The notes under the pieces were generated by a model. The model did no database searches and was not told where the DNA came from. It was given only the letters and a program-made list of their open reading frames with translations. The position numbers and the translations under genes were made by a program. Below, piece after piece: positions 12,680 to 15,255 of a stretch of DNA of 15,255 nucleotides. The first letter of the stretch is position 1. Every line of letters starts with the position of its first letter. The DNA is from Thermoplasmata archaeon (GTDB lineage Archaea; Thermoplasmatota; Thermoplasmata; B31-G17): NCBI GenBank assembly GCA_003649915.1, contig QMTG01000014.1, positions 1-15,255 on the forward strand. Reading direction: 5' to 3'.

Positions 12680-13190
12680 ACTCAGATATGATCAGTAAAA
12701 ACTCATTCAAAGGCTTTCCATCTTCCCAGTCCAAAACCCTATTACCGCTCTTTGTTGTTCTTATTTTTGGCAAAATTGCGTATATTTTTGCATACTTTTG
12801 GCTCAACTTTGTCCTATCAATATTCATTGTATATACTCGCCAAGAATCACCCCGCACGTTTTTTAACCTGTAGGCATATATTGGAACAAGCCCCGCACGT
12901 GAGCATAATCCTAACATTTTCTCTGCCTGTAGCTTTAACTTCTCGCTATCGCTAAAGTGTATCTTTTTTTTCTTAGATGCCTTAACTTCGATAGGAAATG
13001 ATAAATCGTGCCTTACCGCTACAAGATCTACCCCAAAAGAGCCAGCAGCCCTTATAACGATAAAGGGATTCTTTAATATACTATAATAATTCTTCTTCTC
13101 AATATCGCTGCAACTTTTTGTCACTCTTTCCAGCACCTTTTCATCTGCCTGCAAAATCCCCTTAAGCTCTCTCTCAAAAGTTCCAGCCAT
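12678..13190 (-). CDS. hjc: Archaeal Holliday junction resolvase Hjc
   Basis: Structure-selective endonuclease that cuts four-way DNA junctions as a dimer, part of recombination and fork repair. The catalytic set of the PD-(D/E)xK fold is visible: Glu6 in TFERELK, Asp55 in RAAGSFGVDLVAV, and Glu68 and Lys70 in PIEVKAS, followed by the basic KKKK. The protein is 170 residues long, against about 120-135 for well-studied Hjc proteins. The extra length lies in a segment between the first catalytic Glu and the RAAGS motif (about 15-42) and in a C-terminal extension after about 125. The ATG at 13190 follows GGAGGT with an 8-base spacer and lies 6 bases after the flavin reductase stop, so the two form a transcription unit despite unrelated roles. 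Confidence 0.92.
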   Translation of the reverse strand: MAGTFERELKGILQADEKVLERVTKSCSDIEKKNYYSILKNPFIVIRAAGSFGVDLVAVRHDLSFPIEVKASKKKKIHFSDSEKLKLQAEKMLGLCSRAGLVPIYAYRLKNVRGDSWRVYTMNIDRTKLSQKYAKIYAILPKIRTTKSGNRVLDWEDGKPLNEFLLIISE

Positions 13191-13196
13191 CTCTTA

Positions 13197-13742
13197 TTAC
13201 CTCCACCTCTCGTATTTTACTCGCGACACACCCCTCCCGAAATACTCACCAGATATGTGGAAGAGGGGCGATGCCTTTTCAGGCACAACAACGCGATCCC
13301 AGAACTTGTCCACAACATCAACAGCCAAGACCTTGCCAATAATTAGGTTGTGATCGCCGCATTCCACATCGGCGTGAAGCTTGCATTCAATCCACGCATA
13401 TGCATCAGCCATACCGGGGGTTGATATCATTCGAGATTTTCTTGTTTCAAGTCCTGCCAGGTCTAACTCACTCTCGCCCTCGGGCAAAGGGCGTTCTAGA
13501 GCCTTCATATAGGGACCGATTGCATTGCCTACCAGATTTGCCACGAACTCACCTGTTCTTTTCACATTTTTGTAAGTATCATGCTCAGTACTTGTGGCGA
13601 AGGCGAAAAGTGGGGGAGAGAAGCTTAGAGGTGTTGTGAAACTAAAAGGGGCGGCATTTACTTTTCCGTTTTCAAATAGCGTTGTTATTACAACAACAGG
13701 TCTTACCAGCAGTTTATAATACTTTCCTGGGTCGAGTTCCAT
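13197..13742 (-). CDS. Flavin reductase-like FMN-binding protein (flavoredoxin family)
   Basis: Flavin-binding protein of 181 residues in the COG1853 split-barrel family, whose members carry FMN and pass electrons between NAD(P)H or flavins and partner proteins. Typical segments are RPVVVITTLFENGKVNAAPF (14-33), SFTTPLSFSPPLFAFAT (34-50), HDTYKNVKRTGEFVANL (54-70), and GDHNLIIGKV (129-138), and a C-terminal PLFHISGEYF. No second domain is fused. The ATG at 13742 has GGTGA 5 bases upstream, and a TATA box stands 35 bases before it. Its position just upstream of the antioxidant block suggests it might supply electrons to superoxide reductase or rubrerythrin; that is inference only. The substrate is not readable from sequence. 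Confidence 0.9.
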   Translation of the reverse strand: MELDPGKYYKLLVRPVVVITTLFENGKVNAAPFSFTTPLSFSPPLFAFATSTEHDTYKNVKRTGEFVANLVGNAIGPYMKALERPLPEGESELDLAGLETRKSRMISTPGMADAYAWIECKLHADVECGDHNLIIGKVLAVDVVDKFWDRVVVPEKASPLFHISGEYFGRGVSRVKYERWR

Positions 13743-13775
13743 ACGCCTCACCGTGGGGGAAATATTGACTCATTG

Positions 13776-13784
13776 ATTTAAAAT
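13776..13784 (-). promoter_or_regulatory. TATA box of the flavin reductase-hjc unit
   Basis: On the minus strand ATTTTAAAT at 13776-13784 lies about 37 bases before the ATG at 13742, predicting transcription from near 13753. It is back to back with the plus-strand promoter of the secreted protein. Confidence 0.55.
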
Positions 13785-13853
13785 GTGCGGAGGTAAAAAT
13801 CATACAGGGTATTGTAGTGAAAAGTTGTGTACTTTGGCCTGATTTACCAAAAA

Positions 13854-13862
13854 CTTTAAATG
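13854..13862 (+). promoter_or_regulatory. TATA box of the PPC-domain secreted protein gene
   Basis: CTTTAAATG, with TTTAAAT at 13855-13861, predicts a start near 13884. GGTGG at 13886-13890 then sits 4 bases before the ATG at 13895, so the leader is very short. Confidence 0.6.
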
Positions 13863-13894
13863 CGCGCTTAGAGATGTGCGTATAGGTGGTTTGC

Positions 13895-15255
13895 ATGAGA
13901 ATAAGGGGTGTGGTATGGTTTGTACTGCTTTTGGTCATAAGCGCCTATGCTCTAAGTTTTGGTATACAGGCAAATACTGATGATGTATACGAGGATAATG
14001 ATTCGCCTGCAAGTGCTGTTGCCCTGAGCGCAGGTAGTTATGAACTATACTGTGCCGATGAGGATTGGTTTATTATTCATCTTGGGTGCTTTGACACACT
14101 AGACGTAACCATTGAATTCAATTCATCATTGGCAAACCTAGACCTTTACTTGTACGATGATGAGTTATCGCTCATGGACCACTCCACAGGCAATTATTCG
14201 GGTATAGAAAGCGTGCTGTACACAGCACGCGATGGTGGGGATTATTATATATGTGTCAGACCGATGGCTGGAAGTGCAGGGTATAACATGGACATTAGCA
14301 TCAGCCATAATGAAATTACAAGTTTCAACGAGACTTCGGTTCAAGAATCGTGGGAAAGGGGTAATGGTTGGGGCTATCGATGGGACCTAGACTTCGGCAA
14401 ACTTGCCAGTATGTTTGCTGGATCTTCGCTTTATATGCCGGGCACTGCTATTAAGGCTGAAGGGCGCGGAGGGATAGTTTACGTTTTATACATAGAATAC
14501 GAGGGCGAGGATTCCAAAGGTTATAGGTTCATGTATGAGGGAAGGATGTACTGTGAAAACTCGGATCTTGTTACAAACATAAGCTACGATTGTGAGGAGG
14601 GCGGAATATATTGCTCAGGGACTGCATACTTTAGTATTTATATTACTCTGATGGATGTTAACTATAGCGGTCATTTCTGGCTAAAAGGGTTTGAATATGA
14701 AGGAGATAAGTTCTATGGAATAGTTGAGCAGTCTGCGGAGCGAATGGAGTATAAGATCGACATTAGCACCGCGGGCAGGTACAATTTTGATAACGAGTCA
14801 TTCAATGCTGCAATTAACATGTCATGCAACATTCTGGTTCAAAATCTTAGTATTATATACACACCGGCAGTTCCATGTCTACCATTGAATGAGGAGGCAT
14901 ATTCTATAAGCATAGATAACGCTGCTGCAACATATAGTGGTAGTATCTATGGTAACTATTCGTATAATTTATCTGGTGATCTCTGGGATGAAGATATGGA
15001 TTATGAGGGAATGCCCCATAACACATCGGGCTCGGGCACGGTGGATGAAGAGCTCTCCACAACAAGAACGTATTGGAACGTGTTTTTTCATTATAACCCT
15101 AGCACACACATCGCAACAGCACCCATGCCCGTGCAGAATATAATTTCTGCTGTTGATCCGCTGTCCCTTGCAATTCTTGGAGACGCAGAAGAATGCGTGG
15201 GTTATGGCATGCTCGAATGCGGAGAGGGCAAGGTTTCAAATGGGTTCTACACCAA
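13895..15255 (+). CDS. Large secreted protein with N-terminal PPC-like domain, truncated by the window edge
   Basis: The frame from the ATG at 13895 stays open for 453 codons to the end of the window, so this is the beginning of a longer gene. Residues 1-26 look like a signal peptide (MRIRGVVWFVLLLVISAYAL). Residues 28-137 match the bacterial/archaeal pre-peptidase C-terminal (PPC) jelly-roll: VYEDNDSPASAVAL, DEDWFIIHL, LDLYLYDDE, and GGDYYICVRPMAGSAGYNMDI. The remaining 315 residues I do not recognise; they are aromatic- and Asn-rich with many N-glycosylation sequons (NISY, NYSG, NMSC, NLSI, NYSY, NLSG, NTSG) and scattered cysteines. It is probably a cell-surface or exported protein. No protease motif is visible in the part seen. 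The ribosome binding site GGTGG lies 4 bases upstream. Confidence 0.88.
   Translation, partial: MRIRGVVWFVLLLVISAYALSFGIQANTDDVYEDNDSPASAVALSAGSYELYCADEDWFIIHLGCFDTLDVTIEFNSSLANLDLYLYDDELSLMDHSTGNYSGIESVLYTARDGGDYYICVRPMAGSAGYNMDISISHNEITSFNETSVQESWERGNGWGYRWDLDFGKLASMFAGSSLYMPGTAIKAEGRGGIVYVLYIEYEGEDSKGYRFMYEGRMYCENSDLVTNISYDCEEGGIYCSGTAYFSIYITLMDVNYSGHFWLKGFEYEGDKFYGIVEQSAERMEYKIDISTAGRYNFDNESFNAAINMSCNILVQNLSIIYTPAVPCLPLNEEAYSISIDNAAATYSGSIYGNYSYNLSGDLWDEDMDYEGMPHNTSGSGTVDEELSTTRTYWNVFFHYNPSTHIATAPMPVQNIISAVDPLSLAILGDAEECVGYGMLECGEGKVSNGFYT

Overview
The window reads as a chromosomal stretch from an anaerobic euryarchaeon. The evidence is archaeal gene order (enolase followed by ribosomal protein S2), CTP-type riboflavin kinase, Hef and Hjc, archaeal TATA boxes about 25 bases ahead of predicted starts, GGAGGTGA-type ribosome binding sites, a tRNA-Gly without encoded CCA, and a PGF-type C-terminal anchor. 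A superoxide reductase and a rubrerythrin, with no catalase seen, fit an anaerobe that meets oxygen occasionally. A relative of the Thermoplasmata/DHVE2 group is my guess, but the lineage is not proven by anything visible here.

Layout. Bases 1-1524 (+): the C-terminal three quarters of enolase, then rpsB, spaced as one operon. Bases 1606-2535 (+): an unrecognised single-pass membrane protein with its own promoter. Bases 2593-3477 (-): a secreted, C-terminally anchored cell-surface protein. Bases 3614-9697 (-): a long, tightly packed run in the transcription order SDR oxidoreductase, hef, PIN-domain protein, ribK, zinc-ribbon membrane protein, DUF131 membrane protein, mtnA. From hef to mtnA the genes overlap or are at most 17 bases apart.

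Bases 9698-10187 hold no confident protein gene. They contain a tRNA-Gly(GCC) with its TATA box, tandem degenerate copies of the tRNA 3' end (attachment-site-like), and a large hairpin that closes the operon to its right. Bases 10188-12561 (-) form an antioxidant and iron block: a PerR/Fur regulator, a half-length ferritin-like protein, desulfoferrodoxin, a Dps-like thioferritin, rubrerythrin, and a small apparently frameshifted winged-helix gene. Upstream on the same strand are a flavin reductase and the Holliday junction resolvase hjc. From 13895 to the window edge (+), divergent from the flavin reductase, runs the start of a large secreted protein with a PPC-like domain; it has no stop codon inside the window.

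How it works together: PerR probably controls the superoxide reductase, rubrerythrin and ferritins, which remove superoxide and peroxide and store iron. Hef and Hjc both process stalled forks and Holliday junctions. The most unusual places are the tRNA-Gly repeat cluster, the broken winged-helix gene after rubrerythrin, the half-ferritin with three C-terminal cysteines, and the palindrome centred on the predicted transcription start of the surface-protein gene.
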